Source: Alphaproteobacteria bacterium (GTDB lineage Bacteria > Pseudomonadota > Alphaproteobacteria > UBA9219). Taken from it: a DNA stretch of 64,000 nucleotides. This document shows, piece after piece, positions 33,288-41,912 of the stretch (position 1 is its first letter; every line of letters starts with the position of its first letter). Under the pieces are notes generated by a model. The model was not told the origin of the DNA. It made no database searches and saw nothing but the letters and a program-made list of their open reading frames with translations. The translations under genes and the position numbers were made by a program. The stretch covers positions 248,001-312,000 of the forward strand of contig JAMFSS010000001.1 in NCBI GenBank assembly GCA_026225415.1, in the 5' to 3' direction.

Positions 33288-35699
33288 ATGCGTATTGCGT
33301 TAGTGTGCGGCGGGCCATCGGCGGAGCGGGGTATATCCCTGAATTCCGCGCGTTCGGCTATGGATCATTTGACCCCTTTGGGTTGGGAAATCGTGCCGTT
33401 TTATTGCGATCTGGGGCGGCATTTTTACCGTCTATCTCCCTCGCAACTTTATTCCAATACGCCATCGGATTTTGATTACAAGCTGGCGCATACCGCAGAG
33501 CCCTTGACGCAAACCGAATTTTTGAACGCCTGCCGCGAAACCGATATTGTCTTTCCCGCCATCCACGGCGCGTTTGGCGAAGATGGCGAATTGCAGGCGA
33601 TGCTGGAAGCGCACGACATTCCGTTCGTCGGTTCGCCGTCCAGCGCTTGCAAGCTCATGTTCGATAAAGGTATCGCAAATACCCACATGGCCAAAAACGC
33701 TTTTGCCGTGTTGCCCAATTGTCGGGTGAATAGTGGCGATACGGCGGAAGCCAGCCTGCAGGCCATTACCGAATTTTTCAAAAAACATCATGTCACCAAA
33801 GCGGTTGTGAAACCTTCCGCTGGCGGTTCAAGCCTCGGCGTAGCGACCGCCGCGACGCCGCAAGAAGCCTTGGCGCGGGCGCAAGATATCTTTGAACAAA
33901 AACATGGCACGCAGGCATTGATTGAGCCTTATTGCCAGGGCCGCGAATTCACAATCGTGGTTTTGCAGAACAGCGATAACCAGCCGGTTGCGCTTATCCC
34001 GACCGAAATCGATTTAACCGGCGGCGATCTTTTCACCTTCCGCCATAAATATCTGCCGACCTGTCATGTGGAATATCATTGCCCGCCGCGTTTCGGCGAT
34101 GATGTTATTGCGCGCATCCAAAAAGACGCGGAAACTTTGTTCACCTTTTTCGGCATGCGTGATTTTTCGCGGCTTGATGGCTGGTTGCTGGATGACGGGC
34201 GCGTGATTTTTTCTGACTTCAATCCTATTTCGGGGATGGAGCAGAATAGTTATCTGTTTATTCAAGGCAGCCGTATCGGTTTCACGCATGGCGATATGCT
34301 GCGCATCATTGTGACGCATGCTGCGCAACGTTACAGCATTGATTACACCACGCAGGCGGTTGCCAAAAATCCGCAACCCCAAAAAGTGCGCGTGTTGTTC
34401 GGCGGCATGACGGCGGAACGTCAGGTTTCACTGATGTCGGGCACCAATGTCTGGTTGAAATTGCTGCACAGCGCGGGTTATGTGCCCGAACCCTATATTC
34501 TGGGCGCCAATCGCGAAATCTGGCATTTGCCATATAGTTTTACGCTTAACCACACGGTTGAAGAAATTCTGGCGCGGTGCGGCGAGGCGGAACAGATTAT
34601 CGCGCGGTTAAAAACATTGGTGCCGCCGATACGCGCAAGATTGGGTTTGCCCGCCTTGACGGATAACGCCTTTAAAATGCCGCGCAAGATGAGTTTGTCG
34701 CAATTTTGTTTGGAAGCCGTTGGCGAGCAAGCTTTCGTCTTTATCGCGCTTCATGGCGGCGAGGGCGAAGACGGGACCTTGCAGGCCGAACTCGATCGTT
34801 ATGGCTTGCCGTATAACGGCTCGGATACCGATGTGTCGCATTTGTGCATGGATAAAGACGCGACCGGTCGCGCCATTGATGCGTTGGATAATCCTTTGCT
34901 GGTATCGGCGGGTAAATTAATCGTGACCGCGAAACAGGTGGCAGAGGCAGAAAATATCTGGAAAGCGGCGACGCATAAATTCCAAAGCTATGATATTTTA
35001 ATCAAGCCTCAATCGGACGGATGTTCCGCAGGTGTCGTGCGTTTGAAATCAGCACAGGAACTGAAAATCTATTTGCAGGCTTTGACCGATGGAAAAACAT
35101 TTTTACCTGCAGGCACATTGTCGCAACAACCGAATATGATCGAAATGCCTTTGTCTTCAGCGTCTTTCATGCTGGAGCCGTTTATTGTGACAGATGCCAT
35201 TCAGATTGCGGGGTTGGAATTGGTGCATATCGCGCGCACCGGCTGGGTGGAATTAACGGTCGGCGTGTTGGAAGAAAATGGCCGTTATCATTCCCTATCG
35301 CCCAGTATCACCGTGGCGCATGGCAGCGTTTTGTCTTTGGAAGAAAAATTCCAGGGCGGCACCGGCGTCAATTTAACGCCGCCGCCGGAATCGATTATTT
35401 CGGTCAAGCAGGCCAATCTGATTAAAACGCAGATTGAACAGGCGGCCAAGGCGTTGGGGATTCAAGGTTATGCCCGTATCGATATTTTCTTTAATGTCGT
35501 GACGGAACAAACCTTGGTGATTGAAGCGAACAGTCTACCCGGCCTAACCCCCTCTACCGTCATCTATCATCAGGCTTTGGCGGAACTGCCGCCTTTGACA
35601 CCACAGGAATTTTTGGCGCAGCTGGTTGAATTCGGATTGGAACGCCGCGCCCTTGCGCAGGCGCAGAATTTGATGCCGCCGCGCGTATCACGGGAATAA
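33288..35699 (+). CDS. ddl: Tandem D-alanine-D-alanine ligase (two ATP-grasp halves fused)
   Basis: An 803-residue protein made of two Ddl-like units. The N-half (1-360) has ALVCGGPSAERGISLNSARS, FPAIHGAFGEDGELQAMLE and the ATP-loop VVKPSAGGSSLGV, but its metal/ATP motif reads FSDFNPISGMEQNS instead of the usual EVNTxPGxT. The C-half (about 370-780) has RVLFGGMTAERQVSLMSG, IALHGGEGEDGTLQAELD and a near-normal IEANSLPGLTPST, but a changed ATP loop (IKPQSDGCSAGVV). Each half is thus degenerate at a different motif. It makes the D-Ala-D-Ala end of the peptidoglycan stem. It sits between the dap genes and PBP1a rather than beside ftsQ, where ddl is usually found. Confidence 0.88.
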   Translation: MRIALVCGGPSAERGISLNSARSAMDHLTPLGWEIVPFYCDLGRHFYRLSPSQLYSNTPSDFDYKLAHTAEPLTQTEFLNACRETDIVFPAIHGAFGEDGELQAMLEAHDIPFVGSPSSACKLMFDKGIANTHMAKNAFAVLPNCRVNSGDTAEASLQAITEFFKKHHVTKAVVKPSAGGSSLGVATAATPQEALARAQDIFEQKHGTQALIEPYCQGREFTIVVLQNSDNQPVALIPTEIDLTGGDLFTFRHKYLPTCHVEYHCPPRFGDDVIARIQKDAETLFTFFGMRDFSRLDGWLLDDGRVIFSDFNPISGMEQNSYLFIQGSRIGFTHGDMLRIIVTHAAQRYSIDYTTQAVAKNPQPQKVRVLFGGMTAERQVSLMSGTNVWLKLLHSAGYVPEPYILGANREIWHLPYSFTLNHTVEEILARCGEAEQIIARLKTLVPPIRARLGLPALTDNAFKMPRKMSLSQFCLEAVGEQAFVFIALHGGEGEDGTLQAELDRYGLPYNGSDTDVSHLCMDKDATGRAIDALDNPLLVSAGKLIVTAKQVAEAENIWKAATHKFQSYDILIKPQSDGCSAGVVRLKSAQELKIYLQALTDGKTFLPAGTLSQQPNMIEMPLSSASFMLEPFIVTDAIQIAGLELVHIARTGWVELTVGVLEENGRYHSLSPSITVAHGSVLSLEEKFQGGTGVNLTPPPESIISVKQANLIKTQIEQAAKALGIQGYARIDIFFNVVTEQTLVIEANSLPGLTPSTVIYHQALAELPPLTPQEFLAQLVEFGLERRALAQAQNLMPPRVSRE

Positions 35700-35701
35700 C
35701 C

Positions 35702-38209
35702 ATGCGCTTTATCGGAGCTATCCTTTCTTTGTTATTGCTCGTTGCCGGTATCGGCGCGGTTATCATGGCCGCGTTGTTTTCGCATTACGCCAAAGATTTG
35801 CCCGATTACAGCTATTTAAAAGATTATCAACCGCCGACGCTGAGCCGCATTTACGCCGATGATGGGCGCATGATGGCTGTGGTCGCCGAAGAACAACGGT
35901 TGTTTGTGCCGATCAATGCTATACCCGAACGGGTCAAAGATGCGTTTTTATCGGCAGAAGATGCTGATTTTTATCAACATGGCGGTGTCGATTTTTCCGG
36001 CGTTATCCGTGCCGTGTTCGTGAACTTGCGCAATCTGGGGCATGATCATCACCCGATGGGCGCATCGACCATAACGCAACAGGTTGCCAAAAACATGTTG
36101 CTGACCAACGAGGTTTCCATCGCCCGCAAGGTGCGCGAGGCGATATTGGCGACGCGGTTGGAAAAAACATTATCCAAAGACCGGATTCTGGAAATTTACC
36201 TGAACGAAATTTTCCTTGGCAATCATTCTTATGGCGTTGCCGCTGCTGCCTTAAATTATTTCAATAAATCACTGGATGAATTGACGGTACAGGAAGCCGC
36301 CTATCTGGCCGCCTTGCCCAAAGCGCCGAACAATTATAACGCCACACGCAATTACAATGCCGCGATGGCGCGGCGTAATTGGGTGATTGGCCGCATGGCT
36401 GAAAACAACCGTATAACGGCCAATGAAGCCGCCATGGCGCAATCAGCCCCGTTGGAAATTAAATCGCGTGATGAAAGCGAAAGTGTGAACGCCGATTATT
36501 TTTCTGAAGAAGTGCGCAGACAGCTGGTTGATAAATTCGGCGATGATGTGGTGACGGAAGATGGTCTGGCGGTTAAAACCAGCCTTGACCCCGTTTTGCA
36601 GGAATTCGCGACACAGGCGTTGCATAACGGGTTGGTGAATTTTGACCGGCGCGAACGCGGGTGGCGCGGCCCCGTGGCGCATATTGCCGATCTGGGCGAT
36701 TGGGATAAAAAGCTGAAAGCGATAGCGTTGCCTGCGGGCGGCGAGGGTTGGCGGTTGGCGTTGGTTTATGGGTTGAAACCGGGGCAGGCGGATATTGCCT
36801 TTGCCGATGGTTCGCGTGCCATTATTCCATGGGCGGAAATAAGTTGGGCGCGGCGCGAATTACCGGATAACCAGTTTGGCCCTGCTATTCACACGCCGGC
36901 CGATGTTTTGAATAGTGGCGATGTGGTGTTGGTCGAGCCTGTGAAGCAAAACGCGCAAGGCAAGGCCTATCCCGAAAACACTTACACATTGCGTCAGGTA
37001 CCGGTTGTGCAGGGCGCGATTGTCGTTCTCGACCCGCACACAGGGCGGGTATTTGCGATGAATGGTGGGTTCAGCACGAAGATGAGCCAGTTTAACCGCG
37101 CGACGCAGGCGATGCGGCAACCGGGGTCGTCGTTCAAGCCTTTTGTGTATATGGCGGCGTTGGATAAAGGATTTACGCCCGCTAGTTTAATTTCGGATTC
37201 ACCCGCGTCCTATTCCCAAGGGCCGGGCTTGCCACTATGGACGCCCGAAAATTATGGCGGCGAAGATTTCGGCGTGCAGCCTTTGCGCGTCGCGATTGAA
37301 AAATCGCAAAATGTTATGACGGTGCGCGTGGCCAATGCGATTGGCATGCCGATTGTGGTCGATTACGCCAAAAAATTTGGCATTGTCGATGATATGCCTC
37401 AATTGCTGTCTTTCTCGCTGGGAGCCAAGGAAACAACGCCTCTGCGTATGGCAACCGCCTATGGCATGATTGTCAATGGCGGTAAAAAAATTACCCCAAG
37501 CCTGATTGACCGCGTGCAGGACCGCAGCGGCAAAACAATTTGGCGGGCCGATAACCGCGATTGCAAGGAATGCGCATCCGCCGGGTGGACAACGCAATTA
37601 ACGCCGCCTGATGTGCCCGACACGCGCGAACAAATCGAAGACCCGCGCACCGCCTATCAAATGGTCAATATTTTAACGGGTGTCGTGCAACGCGGCACGG
37701 CGGCCAGTTTGCATGATATCGATTTTCCATTGGCGGGCAAAACCGGTACCACCAATGATAGTAAGGATGCGTGGTTTGTGGGCTTTACCCCTGATCTGGT
37801 TTGCGCCGTCTATGTCGGGTTTGATAATCCTGTGCCGCTGGGCTCCAAAGAAACCGGTGCGAGCGTCGCGGTGCCTGTGTTCCGCGAATTTATTACGCAG
37901 GCGATCAAAGGCCGCCCCGCAATACCATTCCGCGTGCCACCCGGTTTGCGGATGGTGCGGGTGGATCCGGCGACAGAAAATCCGGCTTTACCTTCTGATA
38001 AAAAGGCGATTTGGGAATCCTTTATCCCCGATACCGAACCGCAGGAAGGCAAGCCGCGCCCCGTGTTGAATGGCACCGAAGCAGGGACGGGTGTGCCCTT
38101 GGGAACATCTGCGTTGCCATCGGTTGAGGTTCCTTCGGACGGCGCCATTGAAACGCCCGATGCGCCAGCCGGCGCGCCGACGACCAATGGAACGGGCGGA
38201 TTATATTGA
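35702..38209 (+). CDS. mrcA: Penicillin-binding protein 1A (bifunctional)
   Basis: An 835-residue class A penicillin-binding protein, inner-membrane anchored by residues 5-28. The GT51 transglycosylase domain carries the catalytic Glu86 (SAEDADFYQHGG) and GASTITQQVAKNMLL. An OB-like insert follows. The transpeptidase domain has the active-site Ser476 and Lys479 (RQPGSSFKPF), the SxN motif as EKSQNVM and KTGTTND from Lys680. The C-terminus is Pro/Thr-rich. It begins two bases after the ddl stop and thus ends the lysine/peptidoglycan block. Confidence 0.96.
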   Translation: MRFIGAILSLLLLVAGIGAVIMAALFSHYAKDLPDYSYLKDYQPPTLSRIYADDGRMMAVVAEEQRLFVPINAIPERVKDAFLSAEDADFYQHGGVDFSGVIRAVFVNLRNLGHDHHPMGASTITQQVAKNMLLTNEVSIARKVREAILATRLEKTLSKDRILEIYLNEIFLGNHSYGVAAAALNYFNKSLDELTVQEAAYLAALPKAPNNYNATRNYNAAMARRNWVIGRMAENNRITANEAAMAQSAPLEIKSRDESESVNADYFSEEVRRQLVDKFGDDVVTEDGLAVKTSLDPVLQEFATQALHNGLVNFDRRERGWRGPVAHIADLGDWDKKLKAIALPAGGEGWRLALVYGLKPGQADIAFADGSRAIIPWAEISWARRELPDNQFGPAIHTPADVLNSGDVVLVEPVKQNAQGKAYPENTYTLRQVPVVQGAIVVLDPHTGRVFAMNGGFSTKMSQFNRATQAMRQPGSSFKPFVYMAALDKGFTPASLISDSPASYSQGPGLPLWTPENYGGEDFGVQPLRVAIEKSQNVMTVRVANAIGMPIVVDYAKKFGIVDDMPQLLSFSLGAKETTPLRMATAYGMIVNGGKKITPSLIDRVQDRSGKTIWRADNRDCKECASAGWTTQLTPPDVPDTREQIEDPRTAYQMVNILTGVVQRGTAASLHDIDFPLAGKTGTTNDSKDAWFVGFTPDLVCAVYVGFDNPVPLGSKETGASVAVPVFREFITQAIKGRPAIPFRVPPGLRMVRVDPATENPALPSDKKAIWESFIPDTEPQEGKPRPVLNGTEAGTGVPLGTSALPSVEVPSDGAIETPDAPAGAPTTNGTGGLY

Positions 38210-38271
38210 TGATTCAAATGGTTATAAGTTTTCGCTGATTATTTTCATGATTGTGGGGTATTATCCCCTTC

Positions 38272-39168
38272 ATGAAACGGGCGCGTATTTACATTGAAGG
38301 CAATGATCAATCGCTGGTTTTAGATGCGGCGGGTTTTGTGCGTCTTCGCGATGAACTTGGTGCAAAAGCATTGAACCCTTGTTGCATTGAATGCGGCGAG
38401 AAAGTTTTTCTGAATGACGAAAAAGGCGCGCTTGGTTTCCGCAGCGTCAATAAAGAAATCACCAAACGCGGACAGATTCAAAAACGTCCAGGTTTTAGCC
38501 ACCACAAAGACAATGCGAATAAAGAATGTTCGCTTTATTTTGCCGCCGACCCGCGTTTTTCTGGTCTGCATGCCGGCAATCAATTTGATATTCTGGAAAA
38601 GAGGCGCAACGAAGCCGCGTTGGACATTCCGCGCATGCGCGAATCTTTGGTGGATATTGAAACTTTTTTTATGCACCGCCTGACAGGTAGTCCGCACATT
38701 TCGCCCGAAGACAGAAAAGCGCTTGATGATGCGCAGAAAAAGCTTTTGTCCTGGACGGGGGTAGCCGATCATCCATGGGTTCTGGCCTATGTCACGCCCG
38801 TTTTGATCGGTTCGCGGGTAAAGAAATTTAGAGATGGGAATGTCAGACGCATCGAATATAAAGGCGTTGGACAGCAAGTCCTTTCCGTTAAAAGTCTTGA
38901 TGGAGAGGAAAGATTTTTGTCTATTCCCACAAAGCTACAACTTTGTTTCAGCCGCAGAGATGGCAAGGAACCCCAGCCTTTGAAAAGAGACAACATGCCT
39001 GTCGAATTTCCGGTGTCGCGGGATTTCGCCCATGATATCGCTCTGCATGAAAGCAAATTAAGAAAGCGTGTCGCGACTTCTGTGGAAAGACGCCCCGAAA
39101 ATCCGACGAAAGAAGCGACTGTAATGACGGGTGCATCGGCTTCTGGGGCGCAACCTAGACCATTATAA
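38272..39168 (+). CDS. Unknown protein with CoiA-like Cys/His N-terminus
   Basis: About 298 residues from the ATG at 38272 (MKRARIYIEGNDQ); a start at 38251 is possible, and neither has a clear Shine-Dalgarno sequence. The first 110 residues contain CCIECGEKVFLNDEKGALGF, then RPGFSHHKDNANKECSLYF: a Cys-x2-Cys, His-His and Cys arrangement like the zinc/nuclease-associated N-terminus of competence protein CoiA. The middle part is helical (DIPRMRESLVDIETFFMHRL). The C-terminus is basic and low in complexity. No signal peptide. The CoiA link is tentative. It stands alone between mrcA and prfB. Confidence 0.6.
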   Translation: MKRARIYIEGNDQSLVLDAAGFVRLRDELGAKALNPCCIECGEKVFLNDEKGALGFRSVNKEITKRGQIQKRPGFSHHKDNANKECSLYFAADPRFSGLHAGNQFDILEKRRNEAALDIPRMRESLVDIETFFMHRLTGSPHISPEDRKALDDAQKKLLSWTGVADHPWVLAYVTPVLIGSRVKKFRDGNVRRIEYKGVGQQVLSVKSLDGEERFLSIPTKLQLCFSRRDGKEPQPLKRDNMPVEFPVSRDFAHDIALHESKLRKRVATSVERRPENPTKEATVMTGASASGAQPRPL

Positions 39169-39231
39169 TTTCTTGCATCCCCCTGATTTTCCCTTATATT
39201 CCGCCTGTAATATCACAAAGGATACACGCCT

Positions 39232-40342
39232 ATGCGCGCCGAAATACAGACAGCCATAGCAGCCATCGAAAAATCGATGAGCTTGCTGAGGAGGCATCTT
39301 TGACTATGACAATGCGATTGCCCGTCTGGATGAGCTGAACACGCTCTCCGAAGACCCCGGTTTATGGAATGATGCCGCCAAGGCGCAAAAAATTATGCGC
39401 GAACGTACCCAGCTGGATACGGCATTGGGTGGCTATCGCGATATTGCTAATGGCCTCGCCGATAATATTGAAATGCTGAAAATGGCCGAAGGCGAGGATG
39501 ACGCGCCGATGGTCACCGAAGCCGAAAACGCCATTTTTGCGTTGGGCGAAACCGCCGCGCAACGCGAGTTGGAAAGCCTGCTCTCGGGCGAAGCCGATGC
39601 CAATGATTGTTATTTGGAAGTCAATGCCGGCGCCGGCGGCACCGAGGCGCAGGATTGGGCGCAGATGTTGTTGCGCATGTATATCCGTTGGGGCGAAAAA
39701 CACGGGTACAAAATCACAGTGCTGGATGAAAATGCGGGCGAAGAAGCGGGCATTAAATCCACCACGATTCAGCTGTCGGGGCAGAACGCCTATGGCTGGC
39801 TCAAAACGGAATCCGGTGTGCATCGTTTGGTGCGTATCAGCCCCTATGACAGCAATGCGCGCCGACACACCAGTTTTTCCAGTATTTCGATCACGCCCGT
39901 GATTGATGACAATGTGCCGATTGAAGTGTTGGACAAGGATTTGCGCGTTGATGTGTATCGTGCCTCGGGAGCAGGTGGCCAGCATGTCAATAAGACCGAA
40001 AGCGCGGTGCGTTTCACGCATTTGCCCACGGGTATTGTGGTGGCGTGCCAGCAAGAACGTTCGCAACATAAAAACCGCGCCAAGGCGATGGAAATGTTGC
40101 GTGCGAAATTATATGAGCTTGAATTGAAAAAGCGCGAAGCGGCGGCGGCGGATATCGAAGCGCAGAAATCCGAAATTGGCTGGGGACATCAAATTCGTTC
40201 ATACGTTTTGCAACCTTACCAGATGGTCAAGGATGCGCGGACGGGTGCGGAAACCAGCCAGTCTGGTGCAGTTTTGGACGGCGATATTGATTTGTTCCTG
40301 CGCGCGTCACTGGCCAGTCGTATTAAGGGGCATGTGGAGTAA
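39232..40342 (+). CDS. prfB: Peptide chain release factor 2 with programmed +1 frameshift
   Basis: Release factor 2 reads UGA and UAA stop codons. The gene is in two frames: 39232-39300 codes 23 residues ending in CTT, then TGA stops the frame; skipping T39301 continues with GAC TAT GAC... to 40342, giving about 369 residues. The join is the standard self-regulating frameshift. In the second part are [15 protein letters not shown] (the SPF anticodon-like tripeptide reads SPY here) and the catalytic GGQ in [18 protein letters not shown]. Low RF2 favours frameshifting and so more RF2. Confidence 0.96.
39288..39304 (+). promoter_or_regulatory. prfB: Programmed +1 frameshift signal of prfB
   Basis: An internal Shine-Dalgarno-like GAGGAGG (39288-39294) is spaced three bases from the slippery CTT-TGA-C (39298-39304). 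Layout and spacing are the same as the E. coli prfB signal. Confidence 0.96.
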
Positions 40343-40346
40343 GTGT

Positions 40347-41126
40347 TTAGGGGGCAACAATCGCTCTGGCGATTTCAGGTGCTATCCCACCTTTTTGCAA
40401 TAAGTTTGCTGCTGTGCCTCTTTGTGGCTCGGTTAATTCTTCGCCATTAATGATGATTCGCGCTTCAATAGACAATTTACAAGAATGTTGAAAAATGGCT
40501 AAAGCCGCCGCTCGTGCAAGGGCAATATCGATCTTATCTTTTTGCATCATTAATTCTGTTGATAGAAGAAGACTTCTATTCGGTATTTCAAGCGCGGAAT
40601 AAATTTCTGCGATTTCAGCATGTACAGCTGAAGAAATTTTACTCCAGTTCGCAGAGCTTAATTGTTCAATAGTATATTCAGATAATTTATATTTTGGATC
40701 ATCTGTTAGGGTTCTGAAATAAGTGTGTGCCTGAGTGGATATCAATCCCAGTTTTTGCATAATATTTATATCGTCTATCCCCGCTTTAGACGAAGCAACC
40801 AATAACTGCCATGCTTTTTCTTCTTCAGAAAATTCTTGCAAAAGATCAGTGCGCTGTTCTTCAGATATGCCTTCTTTGCTGGCTTTTACCGACAAGGACT
40901 GTGCGGCATCTGCATGTTTTTGCGCATCTTCTCTTACTCTTTCTCTTGCATCTCTAAGGCATAAAATAAATTCTGCAGTGCGTTCGTCACAAGTATCCGC
41001 ATCTTCATTCAATCCAAGAATAGTTGATATGGCGATGAAGGTTGATTGAGATTTTAAAGATTCTCTACTAAGAGCAAAATATTTTTCAAGTGATACAGGA
41101 AAACTTAAATTTAATGAGCGTGCCAT
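40347..41126 (-). CDS. Orphan AT-rich helical protein
   Basis: About 259 residues from the ATG at 41126, five bases after GGAGG; an ATG three bases earlier is too close to that site. I do not recognise it. It is almost wholly alpha-helical and charged, with a likely coiled region around ARERVREDAQKHADAAQ. It has no signal peptide or membrane helix. DNA is clearly AT-richer than prfB and recN and the codon use differs, which suggests acquisition. It converges on prfB with a four-base gap. Confidence 0.7.
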   Translation of the reverse strand: MARSLNLSFPVSLEKYFALSRESLKSQSTFIAISTILGLNEDADTCDERTAEFILCLRDARERVREDAQKHADAAQSLSVKASKEGISEEQRTDLLQEFSEEEKAWQLLVASSKAGIDDINIMQKLGLISTQAHTYFRTLTDDPKYKLSEYTIEQLSSANWSKISSAVHAEIAEIYSALEIPNRSLLLSTELMMQKDKIDIALARAAALAIFQHSCKLSIEARIIINGEELTEPQRGTAANLLQKGGIAPEIARAIVAP

Positions 41127-41327
41127 CATTTCCTCCAATTAAATGTCTTTGATAATACGTTTATTTAGTTATGTTTATGGCTTGGCAATATCAAGGATTA
41201 TTTATGGTTAATATTTAACAAGATTTAGATTTATCCCCATTTTACAAATCGACACCCTGCTTCTCATCGATATTCTATTAATTTATGGGGATATTACTTC
41301 TGTATTAATTAACTTGGGGAGGCGGCA

Positions 41328-41807
41328 ATGCGTAATTCTCATCAAGATTCAGAAAATTCGGATGTTGTCCTTCTCGCCTTCAATCTTGTGTTGGTCGCTT
41401 TGGTTTGCATGATGATCGGCATATCATCCGCCTATGCCGATGATAATGACGCGGCGCAAATCCCGTTGGCGCAACCGCAACAAATTGGCAATGTAAGTTT
41501 TGTTTCTGGTGGCATTGGTGAAGATGAAAGCAATGCCATCAAGGCGCAGGCCAGTAATTTTGATTTGCGCGTGACGGAAACCCAGCGCGACGGTGCCTAT
41601 ACCAGTGGCGCGATTGTTATTCTGACAGATAATAAAACACGCGAACAATTCACGATTGGCAATACCGGCCCGTTGCTTTATGTGAATTTGCCGAACGGTG
41701 CCTATACGCTGAAGGCAGTAAATGGCAGCGAAGAAATTACGCGCCAGATAAAGGTCAATGCGCATAAGCCTGTGAACCTGAATTTGGTTTGGCAGGAATT
41801 GACTTAA
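41328..41807 (+). CDS. Secreted protein with carboxypeptidase-regulatory-like fold
   Basis: A 159-residue protein with an N-terminal signal or anchor (about residues 13-37, ending SSAYAD). The mature part is mainly beta: FDLRVTETQRDGAYTSGAIV, then NGAYTLKAVNGSEEITRQI, resembling the Ig-like transthyretin/carboxypeptidase-regulatory domain used in envelope proteins. GGGGAGGCGGCA before the ATG is a good ribosome-binding site. A long AT-rich intergenic stretch upstream holds its promoter. Precise role unknown. Confidence 0.75.
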   Translation: MRNSHQDSENSDVVLLAFNLVLVALVCMMIGISSAYADDNDAAQIPLAQPQQIGNVSFVSGGIGEDESNAIKAQASNFDLRVTETQRDGAYTSGAIVILTDNKTREQFTIGNTGPLLYVNLPNGAYTLKAVNGSEEITRQIKVNAHKPVNLNLVWQELT

Positions 41808-41848
41808 TAAAGAACGTTCTCTTATGTTTGCGCGGAAAGAGACTCTTA

Positions 41849-41896
41849 TCCTCGCTATCGCGAGCGATGGATGCCGGCTCGGAGGCCGGCATGACG
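41849..41896. repeat. REP-like double hairpin
   Basis: Two adjacent palindromes: TCGCTATCGCGAGCGA and GCCGGCTCGGAGGCCGGC followed by ATGACG. The GATGCCGGC...GCCGGCATGAC pattern belongs to the same broad REP class as 25028-25172. It lies between convergent genes and may help terminate both. Confidence 0.65.
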
Positions 41897-41912
41897 CCTC
41901 ATCTGTAGTTCT

